A stretch of 64,000 bases of DNA from Globodera rostochiensis (lineage: Eukaryota; Nematoda; Chromadorea; Rhabditida; Heteroderidae). Positions 30,572 to 40,884 of the stretch are shown here, piece after piece. A model generated the notes under the pieces. It made no database searches. It saw only the letters and a list, made by a program, of their open reading frames with translations, and was not told where the DNA came from. Numbering within the stretch: the first letter of the stretch is position 1; the number at the start of each line of letters is the position of its first letter. The position numbers were made by a program, and so were the translations under genes. The DNA is taken from assembly GCA_018350325.1 (NCBI GenBank), contig JAEVLN010000009.1:2540459-2604458 (forward strand), read 5' to 3'.

Positions 30572-31513
30572 CGTGGTAGGACATTTGCGCCGCGGACATT
30601 TGCGCCGCAGACATTTGCGCCGCAAGCCAAAATAGACATTTGCGCCGGGACATTTGCGCCGCAGACATTTGCGCCGCAGACATTTGCGCCGCAAGCCAAA
30701 ATAGACATTTGCGCCGGGACATTTGCGCCGCAGACATTTGCGCCGCAGACATTTGCGCCGCAGACATTTGCGCCGCAAGCCAAAATAGACATTTGCGCCG
30801 GGACATTTGCGCCGCAGACATTTGCGCCGCAGAAATATAACAAAAAATTAAATCAAATAAAAAAACTCAAACAAATGCTTTTTCCGTGAATTGGCTTGCT
30901 GAAGGCCCAACCAGCACAATTTTTTCCAACATTAATCGATCCAATTTTCTAATCCCTTTGCAGACATCCTATATTGGAGAGCCATCAAGTGACGAATTAT
31001 AGTCGGGTTGTCCTTGTTAGGATTGTTATCATAATTTATAATAAGTGTACGAATGGCCTCATCATTTTCAATATATGTTTTTGGTCTTTTTGTACCTAAA
31101 CCTCGAGTTGGATCGATTTCAAAAGGACGTAAACGATCAGCTTGATAAGCATCTTCCTCCTTCATCATTTTAATGAATCTGTAACTAATGTTAAATTATA
31201 AAAAAAAATTTAATTACTTAGAAAGAGGGGGGTGGAGAACAGTAAATTTTTTTTTGAAAATAGAGTGCCATCTTTAATTTTTTGTTATATTTTTGCGGCG
31301 CAAATGTCTGCGGCGCAAATGTCCCGGCGCAAATGTCTATTTTGGCTTGCGGCGCAAATGTCTGCGGCGCAAATGTCTGCGGCGCAAATGTCGCGGCGCA
31401 AATGTCTCGGCGCAAATGTCTGCGGCGCAAATGTCTATTTTGGCTTGCGGCGCAAATGTCTGCGGCGCAAATGTCTGCGGCGCAAATGTCCGCGGCGCAA
31501 ATGTCTGCCAATC
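30572..31513. mobile_element. Foldback element with inverted terminal arrays, nested in pogo copy 2
   Basis: Flanked by perfect 8-bp duplications GTCAGAAC at 30564-30571 and 31514-31521; removing one restores continuity with the transposase sequence of copy 1. The left arm (30580-30835) is a tandem array of a 15-base unit ACATTTGCGCCGCAG with AAGCCAAAATAG spacers; the right arm (31290-31510) is the same array inverted. The central 450 bp holds one minus-strand frame (30932-31168). Same design as 6368-7040 and 61891-62729. Superfamily is not certain: an 8-bp duplication fits hAT, while Mutator-like elements usually give 9. Confidence 0.9.
30932..31168 (-). CDS. ORF inside the foldback element, 78 aa
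   Basis: ATG-initiated minus-strand frame: MMKEEDAYQADRLRPFEIDP, TRGLGTKRPKTYIENDEAIR, TLIINYDNNPNKDNPTIIRH, then LMALQYRMSAKGLENWID and TAA. The composition is clearly coding, unlike the flanking DNA. It could be a captured host fragment or the tail of a transposase; the pattern of a basic linker, a short acidic-aromatic part and a C-terminal helix reminds me of tails of MULE/FLYWCH-type proteins, but that is a weak recollection. The upstream part of the protein is missing. Confidence 0.5.
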   Translation of the reverse strand: MMKEEDAYQADRLRPFEIDPTRGLGTKRPKTYIENDEAIRTLIINYDNNPNKDNPTIIRHLMALQYRMSAKGLENWID

Positions 31514-32267
31514 GTCAGAACATCAGAGAATAGTGAAAGCAAAAGCAAAACTGTTCTTTTTGCAGGGAGATTGGTTGTCATTTGTAAAAAAAATAGAGTG
31601 CAACTTTCCGATTCCTTTTTTCTTAATTTTTAATAAAATTATTTTGTAGGGAATCAAAATATGGAAAACGTTAGAGACTTGACGGTGCTGGACGGGCTCC
31701 CTCCCGGACAATGCGTCAATGATTATTAAAAGTTGTGAAAACAAATTTTTCTGCATAAATTGACCTCCATTTCAACACCGGTTTTGATCCCCAAACTCGA
31801 ATTCAAACTTTTTTTCAAAAATTATATTCCAAAAATTATTTGCCCTCAAAATTATGCAAAAAGCACAAAATAAAACGAAAAACAATCTAGCCCTGAACTT
31901 GTAACTCCATTTTATTTCAAATACAGCCGCGGTTGCTCTTGATTTGACCAATCTCTAATGCGCTTCCTATCCAATTTTATCAAAATTCAAATTCCACATG
32001 CTTTTTGGATAAATAATATAAAATTTCAAATCGTGTAAATAATTTTCAAAATAATACATTGAAAAATAGTAACCCCTCTCCATTTGAAAACCCCTCTCTA
32101 ATAGTGACCCCCCCCCCCTCGAGGGGGGTTTTAACAATAGTAACCCCGGGGTTACTAATAGGAAAAATACGGTAAGTTACTCATAATAAGAAATAATTTT
32201 TTTGGTTTTATAATAACTTATAAAAATTTTTCACAAACGTTCTTTCCTGCTCTCTATCGCAATACGA

Positions 32268-32483
32268 TTGGTTCCTGTTGCTTGCTTCCGCGACCTGGGA
32301 CTAATTGTCAATAACGTCGTTGAAGTGGCCCATAGATTCAGACATGTAATTTATTTAGACCGATTAATAAGGAGCAGTTGCAATTTGATATTGCTTATAA
32401 TTAATTCTGAATTATATTATTTATTTAATTCGAAAAAAGAAATATTTTCAATTTTTTACCATTCTAAGGGAATCTATTTTTAG
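32268..32483 (+). CDS. Open frame with exon-like first half
   Basis: No ATG. The GC-richer first half reads VPVACFRDLGLIVNNVVEVA then HRFRH and meets a donor-like GTAATT at 32347; after that the translation is AT-driven. A shifted frame upstream reads FFTNVLSCSLSQYDWFLLLA before a stop. Protein-like but no acceptor is seen. Follows directly after pogo copy 2. Confidence 0.33.
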   Translation: MVPVACFRDLGLIVNNVVEVAHRFRHVIYLDRLIRSSCNLILLIINSELYYLFNSKKEIFSIFYHSKGIYF

Positions 32484-32499
32484 AATAATTTTATTTGCC

Positions 32500-34034
32500 T
32501 TATTTAGGTTTTAAGCAAATTAATATTGCCAAGATGATTACAGTAAACCTTTTATATGTGAGCTCCCCTCGAGTGTTGATATACTTGCACAGCATAATTT
32601 GTTTATTATTCCAAATATATTTTTAATTGATAATTAGTGTTAATATATTCTAATAATTTATTTAGGTCCATGATAATATCTGTTCCATGTAGATTCTTTC
32701 AGATTGTCAAAATGTTCAATGTTAGACATTTTTTTGAAACCCAATAACTATTTTTTATTTGGAAAATATCAATTAATTCATAGATTCTAGAAAGAGATAA
32801 TTTGACCTTTGTGGTGGATGTTTAAAATCAATTAAATAAACATACGGAAGAACATATCCGATATGACAATGATCATTAAAACGGCTGTTGCTACAATCTA
32901 TAGGGCAGTTTTTAATGTGATTTTTTTCTATTGCACGAAGTCCAAACTTTCAAATTCACTTTTGTATCTTCGAGCAGGTCCATCCCTAATAGTCTGTCAA
33001 TTACCATCTCCATGACAATTTTTTAATATATTTAGTTTATCATTAATACGGGTAATTGTGTTATTCACAATTCGCTAAATTATTCATCTTCAAAATTTTA
33101 TTAAATTTTTAGTAATTTTTTAATTTAAGATTTATTTTATCATTTTTTGGCATACTTCGAAATTACTTTTTAATGGCCGGGTTTGTCTTTGCATTTTTTT
33201 AATTTATTGTTGGAAAGTTTGTTATTTTTGACAATATGAGATTTGTTATTTATTTATAATTATCAGTCACAGCAATGCCACAAACAATATAATTGTTTCT
33301 TTGTTTAGACTAAACTGCACGGATTTTAAGTTATTTATTAATGTAAGCCATATTTAGATGAATTCTAGATTTAACCCAAATATTTACATCAAAAATTGAT
33401 AACTGGTCAAAAATTTTTACAAATACTTTTTACATTGTAGTTATATAACACATGGTCTAACGTAAACTAATAGCAATTAAAAGATAAACCAATTCTGTTT
33501 TATAATAAAAATTAACAAATAAAACCTAAAAACTAAAAACCAATCTAAAATTAAAAAGCTCCACTATAAATAAACTGAATTGCATGATTGAAGTCCTAAA
33601 AAAGGCAAGTATATTATTTATTTTATTTTTTACACTTAAGTCTATTTTGTTAGTTAAAATACTGATTTAATTTTATTAATTCGTTTTGTACTGATCAACT
33701 TTTGATTTATTAATTACTTTTAGCTTGGGAGATAAAATAAATTAATTTAAATCGCGTTTTTTGAGCGTATTCATACTTTTCATATCATCAAAAACCTCCA
33801 GTCTGCGCGTATATTGTTCAATTTATTATAGAATTAGTATTACTGATTATTTTTATAAAATAAATATTTTATGTAATTTATCTGAAGAGTTTTAAATTAA
33901 CATGGTATTACTGTTTGACTTTGATATTTTATTTCCATACTGAAAATATTTCCCTCCTCTTGCTTGGCTAATCGATTTTACTATATTATATGACCCGCGA
34001 ATTATATTTAATCTAATAGTTAACAATTTTGTAG
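32500..34034. other. AT-rich stretch with weak islands
   Basis: Small islands at 32560-32600, 32965-33015 and 33785-33815; none gives a frame with two splice signals. No repeat recognised. Confidence 0.35.
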
Positions 34035-34069
34035 GCATGCCAAGTGCCAGTTGCTCTGCCAGTCCATTT
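34035..34069 (+). CDS. Candidate 35-bp micro-exon (MPSASCSASPF)
   Basis: Between AATTTTGTAG and a donor-like GTGAAT; after two bases reads MPSASCSASPF. If not spliced the frame runs on as VNALFFTLILHFYLN to a stop. Acceptor good. Confidence 0.28.
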
Positions 34070-34249
34070 GTGAATGCATTGTTTTTTACATTAATATTAC
34101 ATTTCTATTTGAATTGATTTTTTTATAAACTGTTCAAGCACCATGTTTTTATTAAGTGTAATAAAGAAAATTTATTATTAATATATGCTCTTGTGGAATC
34201 CGGTTTATTGGTTGAATATATTGTTTAACTTATCAATATATGACAATTA

Positions 34250-34745
34250 TTATTATTTAAAACCATTTAAAATTTAAGTAAATTTCCTTACTGAAATTTA
34301 TTAAATGTGATTTCAACATTCAATATTCAAAGTATATAAATTGTTAGCATATAAACAAAAAATATAAATCGTTATAAAAGTTACATATTTTGGCTATTGT
34401 TGTCCATTAAATCATATGTAATAGCCATACTTAGATTTCATTTGGCGTGAGTGCTTTTGAGTAACGCTTAGTAAACAGGTTTGAACTCTATCAAGTTTGT
34501 TGACTTTAATTATATTGAATATTTTTCTTATAAATTTATGGGTTTTTTTTGTAGGTTGGTAATAGTTTAAATAAAAAATTTTAAATTTATTTACAATTTA
34601 GATAAGCGTATTAATTGCAATATAATTTGGATTTTATTAATTTGTTTGTTATTATTCACAAATTATTGATGTGATTTTTTAGAAATTTTTGTTAAAAACT
34701 TTAATTGATCTATTTTTAATGTATTGGTACATATAGTTTTATTTT
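34250..34745 (+). repeat. Dispersed duplicated segment, direct copy at 53275-53612
   Basis: Shared runs: TACATATTTTGGCTATTGTT, CATTAAATCATATGTAA and CTATTTTTAATGTATTG. About 30-40 bp around 34445-34485, including a GTGAGT, is absent from the 53-kb copy. Part of the block (34515-34700) also matches 48590-48740. Confidence 0.82.
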
Positions 34746-35405
34746 TTCCATGTTTGTTATCAATGCAAATATTTATCCGCGATACATAATTTTGGTTAAC
34801 GCTATTATATACTTTTGATCATTTGATCACTTTTCCGCATTTATTTAATACAAAGCAGCTTTATAATTAGGTATTTAGAAAATTCCTGCATTAGCGCAAA
34901 TTCTCGAACTTTATAGTGACAATTATATTAATAATTTCTTGATAATTTTTTTGTTTGTTTTTAAATTTTATTTTTTAGGTTTTAATATTTTTGTTTTGTA
35001 GGTTGAAGGTTTATTTTAGAACTAAATATTACGTCTTCCATCTTTCTTAACAAAACAAATGCTTCGAGATTTTTTTTTTTTTTTTAATTTTTATTTTTTA
35101 TGGTTTAATATTTTTGCTTTATTATTCAATATCAAATCAAAACAAGTCTTTTTGTTGAGTAATGAATGCTTTAAAAATGTTGGACGCGGAGCTGTTCAAA
35201 CAATTAATCTCAGGGTGAACTCCGTTAATAAATTTTTGTATTTTTATTTTAGAATTTCAAAGATTTATGCTAATGTTATTAAATTATTACTGCTTTTCAT
35301 CGCTCTTGCTTTTATTTCAATATTTTATTTAATCAATTTTCTGCTTTTCCTTACAAAGCAAGTCATTTTTATGGGGTTTATATATTTTAATAATTACATT
35401 CTCAA
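34715..35405 (+). repeat. Large duplicated segment, direct copy of 28700-29510
   Basis: See 28700-29510. Confidence 0.9.
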
Positions 35406-35412
35406 TGTTTAA
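35059..35412 (+). CDS. Read-through ORF in a decayed copy, 117 aa
   Basis: ATG-initiated and one of the longest frames in the window. It joins, without splicing, the regions equivalent to the exon at 29245-29293 (here LLSNECFKNVGRGAVQTINL), its former intron, and the membrane tail (ISKIYANVIKLLLLFIALAF). Both splice sites present in the sister copy are destroyed here, so the long frame may be an accident of exon and intron fusing after duplication, or an intron-retained variant that still encodes a membrane tail. Confidence 0.35.
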   Translation: MLRDFFFFFNFYFLWFNIFALLFNIKSKQVFLLSNECFKNVGRGAVQTINLRVNSVNKFLYFYFRISKIYANVIKLLLLFIALAFISIFYLINFLLFLTKQVIFMGFIYFNNYILNV

Positions 35413-35898
35413 TATTTGAAATTATTTATAAAAAATTATAGTTTATAAGTTTACAGGAATATCTCAAACCTTTATATATTTCGCTTTAAATTTAAAAAAA
35501 TATATACAACAGAAGAAAAGGGTATATACTCTATGCTAGATTCAACTCATTAATAAACAATTATAAGACACAACAATTGATAATTGTTTTTAGTATTGAA
35601 ATTCCCGAAAATAAAAATTAAATAACATAAATTTTAAAGATATTTATAAACGCAAAAGTTAGCATAATCAACAAAAATGAGAATTTTTATAAGCTTTTTA
35701 TAAAACAACAGTTTAAAATGAATCACATCACAATTATCGAATGAAGATCATCCACATTTTAATAATTAATCACCTTAACCCAACAAAAGGGAAATTTTTT
35801 ATTATACGTTAACAAATGTATTCAAACAAAATGCACTAAAGAATTATTAAAAATTACCAAGTCATAATGTGAAAATAATACATACAGATTAAATGGCA

Positions 35899-35963
35899 TC
35901 AACAATAAGCTTCTGGTGTTATATGGCATGAGCTAACGGCACTCATTACATGGGAGGAGAGCA
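35899..35963 (-). CDS. Candidate terminal exon (LSSHVMSAVSSCHITPEAYC-stop)
   Basis: Minus strand after TTATTTTTTCTTAG, a very good 3' splice site. Two bases, then LSSHVMSAVSSCHITPEAYC and TGA. The + strand is A-rich here (35450-36350), as expected for a minus-sense gene. No chain partner fixed. Confidence 0.4.
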
Positions 35964-36721
35964 CTAAGAAAAAATAAAAATGTTGGGACCCTCTGAATTT
36001 AAATCATTTTTAAATAACTAGAGACCTGACAGATATCGTTTATTAAAATTGTCAATTAAATCAAACGATAATTTTTTTTTATAAAAAATGCGAAATAAAG
36101 AAATATAATTTACAAACGAATTTAATCTTTATGAAAACATTTCTTAATATAATAATATTTTGCTTTGTGAACAAATTCAAAATAATTTTTTTTTTAAATG
36201 CGAAAAAAGTTAAAATCCAAAATTTGGTTAAAAATTTTAATTAAACTTTTTATATGGCAAGTAATATTTTTAATTTTGCATAGATTACAGGTTAGAAGTA
36301 TTAAAATTACCAATGCAATTTTTTTAATTTAAAATTTTTCTTTATTATGTTTTGTTCGTCGGCGGTAAGGCTGGCAGAAAAGTTTATGACTTGAGTGGCC
36401 AACCACGAAATCACAATAATGACAAGAATTTGAGTTATTTAATTTATCAATATTAATTTTATAATAGGAAAACGCTACACGCCCTTTTGTTATTAAGCTT
36501 TCATATGTTATGAATTAAATAAAATAAAACATTTTGCTTGAAACCGTAAGGAAATTTTACATAACTTTACCTAACAAATTTTATTTTTTTGACAGTTCTT
36601 AGAATTCGACATTGAAATTGCAATTGAATCAATTTATTGATGTTTAAGAAATGATTATGTTTTATTTTAATTTAATTTTCTATATGGCTTGGATTAGTAA
36701 ATTATTTCACTTTTTATTCAG

Positions 36722-36915
36722 ATTTGCATTATTACCTTAAATCTAAAAATCTCTGGGATTTATATATGCCATTATTTCAAATCGCAATTAAAGTTTTGCT
36801 TTGTTTAATTGAATTTAAAGAATTTTTGTTTTTAAATCGTTCTTCGTTGCGTCAGCGAGTTTGCCACCTGCTGGGTTGTAATGGCAGTGGCAAAAATCAA
36901 TTCACGCATTATTAA
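36722..36915 (+). CDS. Candidate long terminal exon with a Walker-A-like run
   Basis: Follows CACTTTTTATTCAG; two bases then 63 residues to TAA, starting LHYYLKSKNLWDLYMPLFQI. Near the end, RQRVCHLLGCNGSGKNQFTH contains GCNGSGKN, which resembles the nucleotide-binding P-loop (GxxxxGKS/T) of ABC-type ATPases but lacks the final serine or threonine. A real ATPase would need far more sequence. The whole island is open in one frame with a strong acceptor, which is why I rank it above most others. Confidence 0.4.
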
Positions 36916-36949
36916 ATACGATGTGAACGTGGCGGACTAAGACGAACTT

Positions 36950-38449
36950 TCGCCAGAAATGTGCAGCTTTCACTGCACTCTTTTATTTTAAACTATTAAA
37001 TTCAATTATTGTTTTTTACTTGATCCATTATTCATTTATTCAATCATATTTGTATATATTTTAACTTTGTTGTTTTTAATTAAAAAAACGATTAATTAAT
37101 TTTATCGTATGCAAGAATTTTGGTTTTTTGCTATAACAAAAATCATCAAATCAAACATGCGATTTTGTTTATTTATAATATAAGCCGTGTTATTTTTTAA
37201 ATTATCATATTAATTTACTTTTTTAAATCGTTTTTATAGTCCTTTACCCTCTCCTGTTTATAATAAGAACACATTTAGATGTCTTAAAAAATTATTTTTG
37301 CTATACATTATAGGCTCACACCCAATTTTTAATTAGAACGTGAATCCCAGTGATTTTATTACAATTAAAGGCAGATAAAATTTCAAAAAAATAGTACATA
37401 ATCATTAAACTTCATTATTATAATTAAATAAATCAAATGTCATTGAATTCTTCAAAATAATAATAATAACATTTATTTTAAAAACAAAGCTTTCTAATAT
37501 TGATAAATTTTGGGATCTTTTAAAATTGCTTTTACTTTAGGATTTAGTTATAATTAGAAGGTATTAATAAACAATTTTATTTTTTAGAATACTATTTTAA
37601 ATTGTCTAGAATTGGTGGTTTTTATACAAATATTAATTAAAGTATGTGTGTATTGTTTCGTCTTGCAATCTTTCGTGGCCCATCAGTTATCTCGAATGTT
37701 GTATAAATAAATTAAAATTATTACACTTGTTTGATAATTACTTCTATGTTTTTAAATCTTTCTCGAATAATATTTTCCAGATTTTTTGATGTACTAAATG
37801 TTACAAATTTGTTTATTTCCGATTTTTTAATGAACACCATTATCCATTGCTTTATAAATAATCCGGACGCAGAATTGAAGAATTCTTATTGAAGATACTT
37901 CTTACATGTGCTCAAAAGGGTTATAAAGTTAAATTCATCGAATTGTTTGATAATGTTTTGTATATCTATTTTAAAATTTACGTATAATTTATTTTGACTT
38001 AGATTTTTCTAAAATTGAGTATTTGTTTGTTTAGCCTTCCATTGTGAAGCTGAAAATATCTTATTATAAATATTTAATATAACAGTTTACAATTTAATAA
38101 CGCCTTCAACTTTAAATAGTTTCAAATTCTTTTAAATTCATTTGGATGCAAAATTGATTTATTTGTGTTTAAAACTAAAAAGTAAGAATAAATTGAATAA
38201 TTGTAACAGAATAACTTTTGGCTCTTTATTATGATTTAATATTTTTGGACTGTACTGCTCAAGAACTTAAGTCTTCAAATGAATTTTTTGTGGTTTTTAA
38301 ATTTATTACAAGTCACTTTGCTGATTTTAATTTTTTAATAATTTAATTTTTGTCACATGTTACAATCGTTTCTTCAAAAATGATTGATCGGATCTTATCG
38401 GTCCCAATCCAATCAATATACCGGTGTATCGGTGCCTGCTCCGTTTTGA
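36950..38449. other. AT-rich stretch with weak islands
   Basis: Small islands near 37230-37270, 37330-37345 and 37855-37890. No supported gene or repeat. Confidence 0.35.
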
Positions 38450-38611
38450 ACAAGACAGGGTAAATACGAGTCGATTTTTTGCCCCAGTCCTTCCGGCGCT
38501 GAAGTAAATTATGATAAAATTAGTCTGTTTATTTGCGGGTTTAAAGATTTAAATTTTTTCCGATCAATGCCATTAATCTTCTGTTGGATGCGCAACCTCT
38601 TCGTTGTATAA
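38450..38611 (+). CDS. Open frame of 53 codons, exon-like
   Basis: No ATG. After AAGACAG it reads GKYESIFCPSPSGAE up to a GTAAAT donor, or reads on through YDKISLFICGFKDLNFFRSM and PLIFCWMRNLFVV to TAA. Mixed, protein-like composition with three cysteines. Just upstream, 38395-38440 holds ATCGGTCCC and ATCGGTGCC runs that look like part of an old repeat. Confidence 0.33.
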   Translation, partial: TRQGKYESIFCPSPSGAEVNYDKISLFICGFKDLNFFRSMPLIFCWMRNLFVV

Positions 38612-38887
38612 TTATCACCTTTTTTTACACTAACGGACATATTTTTTCTTTAAAAAATTTGTGCAGACAACATTTGTTTTACTTTAACTTTATTTTTTAA
38701 ATTACTAATGTTATATTTTTATTTTATCATTGTACTCGTTTTAAAATGTGTTTTAACTGTTTAGACAACTTTAATCGATAAAGATTCTTTGATAATTTTG
38801 TTTAAAAGTGCGTTTAAATATAAATCAGATTAATAAGCATTTATTTATTAATATTTACTATATGAATTTTATTATGCAAAAAACACA

Positions 38888-38941
38888 ATGCTAGTCGTCT
38901 TGGTTGTGCTATCTGATTTAGCTATAATTGATTGTATTTAA
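38888..38941 (+). CDS. Hypothetical micro-ORF (MLVVLVVLSDLAIIDCI)
   Basis: Seventeen residues, hydrophobic, resembling a short signal sequence. No splice signal at its end that I would trust. Confidence 0.15.
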   Translation: MLVVLVVLSDLAIIDCI

Positions 38942-39189
38942 TTTTAAATATTAACAATTTTTGGTGTATGAAAACCTTAAAGGTTTCGATAAGTAAAGTT
39001 GACTGGTCAACAAATTCAACCAAACGCACTTCAGTGGGAAAATGTTTTTGCTTATAAATGGTTTTAGTTTGTTAACGAAACTATAACTTTTTATTGTTGC
39101 TTTGTTTTAATCATTTTTTATTTTTGAATAGCTTATATATGCTTATTATAAGGCGTTGAGGTAATTTAGTTTATACTGGTTGTTTCCCG

Positions 39190-39294
39190 ATGAATTCTGT
39201 GTCAGTTGTCAATGGCTTTTTGCGTCAAATTCAACGCGTAAAATTATTAACGTTGACAAATTTTATTTTTTTCTTCACAAGGTTCATATTTTAG
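39190..39294 (+). CDS. Candidate first exon or small ORF (MNSVSVVNGFLRQIQR)
   Basis: ATG then MNSVSVVNGFLRQIQR up to a donor-like GTAAAA (phase 0); without splicing it continues VKLLTLTNFIFFFTRFIF to TAG. No homology. Confidence 0.27.
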   Translation: MNSVSVVNGFLRQIQRVKLLTLTNFIFFFTRFIF

Positions 39295-39579
39295 TTTGAA
39301 TTTAAATAATGTCTTGTTCAACAAAATTTTTTAATAGAGCCAATAATATTACATTTGTCTTGTTATGCAAAAATATTTTGGTTAAGTTATGGAATATTTT
39401 ATAATGTAAATTTTTGGAATCTGAAATATACATTCGTTTCTATAAATAATTTGATCATTATTTTATAAACATAGTTTCTAAAGTATTGTTGATTGTATTT
39501 TAATTTTTTATTGGAATTTAATTCACACTTTTATAAAATTACAGATGTAAGACATTTTTAATTAATCGTTTATTAAATA

Positions 39580-40103
39580 CCGTATTTTTCCTATTAGTAA
39601 CCCCGGGGTTACTATTGTTCAAACCCCCCTCGAGGGGGGGTCACTATTCTAGAGGGGGTCGTCCAGCACCGTCAAGTCTTAAACGCATTCCAGATTTTGA
39701 TTCCCTAAAGTTGTAAATTATTTTTTAACAACTGACAATCAATCTACCGCAAAGAGAGCAGTTTTTGCTTATGCTTTTGCCATTCTCTGATGTTCTGACG
39801 ATCTATTTTAAATTTCCGACTTGCTTCATGAATTGAATGCGTTTTCATGAAGTTGACGACTTCTAATTTTTCGTCGATTGTAAAAATGCGACGTTTTTTT
39901 GAGATTAACTCTTCATTAAAATCTTCATCACTCATTTTATCACTAAACGCTAAAATTTTATAAGTAATTGGTATGGAGAAAAAAACTTAGTAGGTAGATC
40001 GTACTTAGGTAATTTTTACAACTCACGGCTTGGAAGAGGGAGGGGGTCACAATTAGGGAGGGGGTTTCAAATGGAGAGGGGGTTACTAATAGGAAAAATA
40101 CGG
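39580..40103 (-). mobile_element. pogo/Tigger-like transposon, copy 3, internally deleted
   Basis: Same ends as copies 1 and 2 (CCGTATTTTTCCTATTAGTA and its inverse) and TA on both sides. It keeps both terminal regions and the transposase N terminus, read minus, but lacks about 1.5 kb of the interior: just after the intron-1 region and the GACTTGACGGTGCTGGACGA sequence it jumps to the C-rich end. Typical internal-deletion derivative. Confidence 0.92.
39744..39935 (-). CDS. pogo transposase N-terminal HTH fragment, 63 aa
   Basis: Intact ATG frame: MSDEDFNEELISKKRRIFTI, DEKLEVVNFMKTHSIHEASR, KFKIDRQNIREWQKHKQKLL, SLR. This is a CENP-B/psq-type helix-turn-helix DNA-binding domain. It retains the A that copy 1 lacks. 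Without the catalytic core it cannot transpose; if expressed it could still bind the ends of the element, a known route to self-repression (inference). Confidence 0.8.
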   Translation of the reverse strand: MSDEDFNEELISKKRRIFTIDEKLEVVNFMKTHSIHEASRKFKIDRQNIREWQKHKQKLLSLR

Positions 40104-40573
40104 TAATTATTTAGCTTTTAAAAAATAATACGGATATTTTAAACAAAAACACGAGTATTAAATCGCTTGACTTTATTATGTAATAATTAAAATCATAAAT
40201 AACGACATTTTGAAAAAAATATAATCAATTGTAATTCGTCATCTGAAAAATCTTTAAAAAATAAATTATTGCTTTTAATCAATGAATGTTTTCATTTATA
40301 TGCTAAACACTCTACGAACGAATTATATTACTTAAAGCTTAAAAAGACTATTTGTGAAATATAAATAATTCTATTCTTTGATTTCAACCGAATTTTTCAA
40401 GCAACCTAAAAAGGGGTGATGTTTTAAAAAAGTGTGAAAATAATGCGTACACTATGATTTATTTTTATTAAAAATATTAGATTCTATTGCATAAAAACAT
40501 AAACTGCGAACCAAAAAATGAATGCTCATTGCGGATTTTGTGATATAATTGATGCCAGTGCAAGATAAATATT

Positions 40574-40669
40574 TCAAAGGATAAGTGTTATATCTGTACT
40601 GTCAATACATCCCCGAATGGAGGAAACTGCGTCAAGTCGAGTGAAATTCTTGTTTTTGAGTAAAGTAAA
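40574..40669 (-). CDS. Candidate terminal exon (NFTRLDAVSSIRGCIDSTDI...)
   Basis: Minus-strand frame of 31 codons: LLKNK then NFTRLDAVSSIRGCIDSTDI, TLIL and TGA. CAAAAACAAG could be an acceptor near 40650. Protein-like, minus-sense, with 40781-40884 just upstream in the same sense. Confidence 0.33.
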   Translation of the reverse strand, partial: FTLLKNKNFTRLDAVSSIRGCIDSTDITLIL

Positions 40670-40780
40670 TTAAACCCCGAAAGGACCTTTGCCTATTTTA
40701 TTTGTACAAAAAAATGCTTTTGTTCAATAACACTCTTGAATAATTTATAACAACCGCTTTCAAATAAATTAAAATGAAAA

Positions 40781-40884
40781 TTACATAAAACTTTTATTTA
40801 GTTGAAGACTAACAAAAATTTTCATTTTATACGTTGTATTAGAAGTCACGACGACAAGTTGCTGCCGAACGAAGGGCTTACGCA
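40781..40884 (-). CDS. Candidate terminal exon (RKPFVRQQLVVVTSNTTYKM...)
   Basis: Minus strand after TATATATTTTTAG (excellent acceptor): two bases, RKPFVRQQLVVVTSNTTYKM, KIFVSLQLNKSFM and TAA. Phase-1 start. Confidence 0.38.

Larger units (their letters stand above)
30193..32172 (+). mobile_element. pogo/Tigger-like transposon, copy 2, interrupted
   Basis: Left end CCGTATTTTTCCTATTAGTA after a TA, right end TACTAATAGGAAAAATACGG before a TA, with the same C-rich subterminal repeats as copy 1. Transposase remnants: a mutated HTH part at 30476-30570 (FRNRNFIKSHSIKETSRCFK) and scraps at 31514-31700 (matching RQNIRE and the KRLRLDGAG region). The catalytic core is gone. A separate foldback element (30572-31513) has inserted in the HTH coding region. 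Confidence 0.92.

Noticed and set aside
30580..31510. Regular repeats considered as a CRISPR array
   Set aside because: Units are contiguous 15-mers with no unique spacers, in inverted pairs, in a eukaryotic transposon.
30476..31649. Frames with repeated FAPQTFAPQ, RRKCLRRKC or AAQMSAAQM
   Set aside because: All are the 15-base array of the nested element read in different frames; every frame is open, so there is no coding signal.
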